Shown: piece after piece, positions 62,340 to 64,000 of the stretch
Numbering within the stretch: position 1 is the stretch's first letter
Layout: each line of letters opens with the position of its first letter
Assembly: GCF_003651185.1 (NCBI RefSeq)
Contig: NZ_RCDC01000004.1
Coordinates: 1,288,659-1,352,658, forward strand
Source: Stenotrophomonas rhizophila
Lineage (GTDB): Bacteria > Pseudomonadota > Gammaproteobacteria > Xanthomonadales > Xanthomonadaceae
Direction of reading: 5' to 3'
Length of the DNA stretch: 64,000 bases
The notes under the pieces: generated by a model
The model's input: the letters and a program-made list of their open reading frames with translations, nothing else
Told to the model about the DNA's origin: nothing
Databases searched by the model: none
Translations under genes and position numbers: made by a program

Positions 62340-63455
62340 TCAGCCGGCCTGGGCCACGTCCAGCTCGGCCTCTTCGCCCTCCAGCGTTTCCACGGCCCGC
62401 CCGTGCACGCGCCGCCAGATCCACTGCAGTGCATGCGGCGGCGTGTCGTCCAGTTGCTCCAGCAACGCCAGCGCCTGGACCTGACCGATCTGGCCATGGC
62501 GGCACAGCAGGCTGGCCGCCGCCGCCGCACGCGCAAAGCGCAGGCTGGCCGCCAATCCACTACCACTCTGGCGGATCAAGGCATCGTGCACGGCCTTGGG
62601 CAGCTCCCATGCCGCGGCGATGCGGCTGGCCACCGGCAGGGTCCAACCGTCGAGAAGATCGGCCGCCAGCGCACGCGGCGGGGCGGCGAGCGCCTGTTGC
62701 GTGCAGGCATCGAGCAGATGGCGCATCACCAGCGCCGCGCCCAGGCCCTGGGTCAGGCCCAGCCACTGCGCCGCGAAGCCATCTTCATGGGTCACGGTGC
62801 GTGCGTGGTCGGCGGCAGCGCGCGAGGCCAGCAGCGCATGCTCCCAGATCACCGCGCTGAACTGCGGAAAGGCATCGCACTGCAGTTGCATCACCGGCTG
62901 CACCAGCACCGCGCTGATGATCTGGCGGATGCCATCGGTACCGACCAGGGTGACCGCGCGTTGCAGGGTCTCCACCGGGCGCGCCTGCACCCGGTAGACC
63001 GGGCTGTTGGCGATGCGCAGCAGATTGCCGGTCAACACCGGGTCCTGGCTGATGATCCCCGCCATTGCGCGCGCCGAGGCGTCGCTGTCGTTGACGGTCT
63101 GGATCAGCTGCGGCAGCAGCTGCGGACGGCGGGGCAGGTGTTTGGCCGACCAGTCCCGCGCCAGCAGCGATGCGGTGACGGCATCACGCAGTTCAACGGT
63201 GCGCGGGGCCGCCGCGTCGGCGGCATCGCCACTGCGCGGCACCAGTGCCAGCGTATGCAGCCCGGCCTGCAGCACCCCCACCGGATCGGTACCCGGCGCT
63301 ACCGGGGCGACCGGCAACGCCGCGGCCCGCCCGTGCGTGGCGGCGCCACGCGCCATCGCCCGGGCCACCACGGCACGCCGGTGACCGAGCACAGCGGCCA
63401 TGCCAAGCAGCGCCAGCACAGCGGCGCCGACAACCATCGCGCCGTTCATGCCCAT
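62340..63455 (-). CDS. HDOD domain protein
   Basis: A protein of about 371 residues. An N-terminal hydrophobic segment (GAMVVGAAVLALLGMAAVLG) anchors it in the membrane. An Ala/Pro-rich linker (about 25-75) follows, then an HDOD domain (LPQLIQTVNDSDASARAMAGIISQDPVLTGNLLRIANSPVYRVQARPVETLQRAVTLVGTDGI). The HDOD family is linked to signalling and motility; the catalytic HD residues are generally absent. The start is uncertain: Met63455 and Met63449 both precede the helix. Confidence 0.75.
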   Translation of the reverse strand: MGMNGAMVVGAAVLALLGMAAVLGHRRAVVARAMARGAATHGRAAALPVAPVAPGTDPVGVLQAGLHTLALVPRSGDAADAAAPRTVELRDAVTASLLARDWSAKHLPRRPQLLPQLIQTVNDSDASARAMAGIISQDPVLTGNLLRIANSPVYRVQARPVETLQRAVTLVGTDGIRQIISAVLVQPVMQLQCDAFPQFSAVIWEHALLASRAAADHARTVTHEDGFAAQWLGLTQGLGAALVMRHLLDACTQQALAAPPRALAADLLDGWTLPVASRIAAAWELPKAVHDALIRQSGSGLAASLRFARAAAAASLLCRHGQIGQVQALALLEQLDDTPPHALQWIWRRVHGRAVETLEGEEAELDVAQAG

Positions 63456-63742
63456 GGCCCTGGACGCGCCGGGTCCCGCACTTGCCTTGTTGCGACTGCG
63501 CCCACGTGATCCTTCCTGCGATGACCGGCCATCCACACCGTTGCCACGGCATCGGCCTGCGCTTCAGCAACTTTAATGGCCGTGGTGCGCAAGACCCCTG
63601 ACAACACCGTCCGTCGGAATGCACTAGAATGGCGCCGCGCGACCCGTCCGAGACCCGACGACGTCGCTTTTTTTGTTTTACAACCCACCTTTTGCTGGCG
63701 CGTTCGCCGCTGTTCGCCACCGTTCGCACCATCGGAGCCACC

Positions 63743-64000
63743 ATGTTATTTGAAACCCTCGAAACCACCGGTCACGAACAAGTGGTGTTCTGCCACAGCC
63801 GCGACGCCGGTCTGAGGGCGATCATCGCCATCCACAACACCACCCTCGGCCCGGCCCTGGGCGGTGTGCGCATGCGTCCCTACGCCAGCACCGACGAGGC
63901 CTTGGCCGATGCGCTGCGCCTGAGCCGCACCATGACCTACAAGAACGCCCTGGCCGGCCTCAACGTGGGTGGTGGCAAAGCGGTGATCATCGGTGACCCC
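63743..64000 (+). CDS. Glu/Leu/Phe/Val dehydrogenase, 5' part (leucine dehydrogenase-like)
   Basis: The first 86 codons of a gene that runs off the window. [43 protein letters not shown] and the [18 protein letters not shown] stretch (catalytic Lys in the GGGKA block) are the N-terminal substrate domain of leucine/valine dehydrogenases. The enzyme would deaminate a branched-chain amino acid with NAD. GGAG lies 9 nt before the ATG. Confidence 0.9.
   Translation, partial: MLFETLETTGHEQVVFCHSRDAGLRAIIAIHNTTLGPALGGVRMRPYASTDEALADALRLSRTMTYKNALAGLNVGGGKAVIIGDP

Noticed and set aside
63598..63630. Promoter before the leucine-dehydrogenase-like gene (CTGACA and TAGAAT)
   Set aside because: The spacing is 21 nt, too long for a standard promoter, and no other -35 with a better spacing was clear.

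Overview
The window is high-GC chromosomal DNA from a gammaproteobacterium, most likely a member of the Xanthomonadaceae (Stenotrophomonas/Xanthomonas/Pseudoxanthomonas group). The evidence is the gene set: TonB-dependent receptor with its own TonB-like protein, AcvB/VirJ beside MprF, orphan RnfB after metG, DUF2058, DUF885, the tldD/yjgA/pmbA block, and a CRP/Clp-type site. The assignment is inference from gene content, not a database match. No integrase, transposase, prophage, CRISPR array or rRNA operon was seen. Coding density is high, and most genes are core or conserved-hypothetical.

Layout. 1-593: two exported proteins (minus, one cut by the window edge). 594-1245: a 650-bp non-coding stretch with short palindromes and two copies of a hairpin repeat. 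1246-7516: a DAACS symporter (minus), then a PhoA-type alkaline phosphatase lipoprotein behind a candidate Pho box, a WG-repeat-like exported protein, tilS, xseB and ispA. 7619-17650: DUF4870 protein, pmbA, yjgA, tldD, yhdP, rng and maf. 17781-22628: an opposite-strand block of SIMPL protein, TonB-like protein and TonB-dependent receptor, followed by tRNA-Asn. 22686-28886 (minus): leuS-lptE-holA-nadD-rsfS-rlmH. 29073-34179: DUF998 protein, a CnoX-like thioredoxin, and a FecR/LysM protein translationally coupled to a CHASE2-GGDEF cyclase behind a strong CRP/Clp-type site. 34249-41672: DUF4442, exported proteins, DUF502, DUF885, a serine hydrolase, a VOC protein and DUF2147. 41771-44999: metG, a HAD phosphatase and an RnfB-like ferredoxin. 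45096-51146: RidA and mprF convergent with acvB, then a DUF998 / Oxidoreductase-like / HD-domain series. 51376-55136: transglutaminase-TPR protein, YjdM, YegD, YkgJ and a small basic protein. 55182-57713: an ECF sigma/anti-sigma/DUF4097 operon and a small lipoprotein-like gene. 57794-64000: MscS-like channel, DksA/TraR zinc finger, DUF2058, YgjP-like protein, a degenerate RluF/RsuA-like protein, a phospholipase D, an HDOD protein and the start of a leucine-dehydrogenase-family gene.

Systems that stand out. (1) A family of intergenic hairpin elements (903-995, 1063-1194, 57275-57406). Their arms co-vary, and all three share the 10-mer CCTCCTCCTT, complementary to a Shine-Dalgarno sequence. (2) An identical two-part motif, AAACCTT-N13-GCATCCAA, upstream of both the ECF sigma gene and a small lipoprotein-like gene, suggesting a regulon promoter; the third hairpin copy lies between the two motifs. 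(3) A FecR/LysM envelope protein coupled by a 4-bp overlap to a diguanylate cyclase under a candidate Clp site. (4) An RluF/RsuA-family protein whose catalytic Asp aligns with Ser. (5) An aminoacyl-phosphatidylglycerol synthase convergent with its presumed hydrolase, AcvB.
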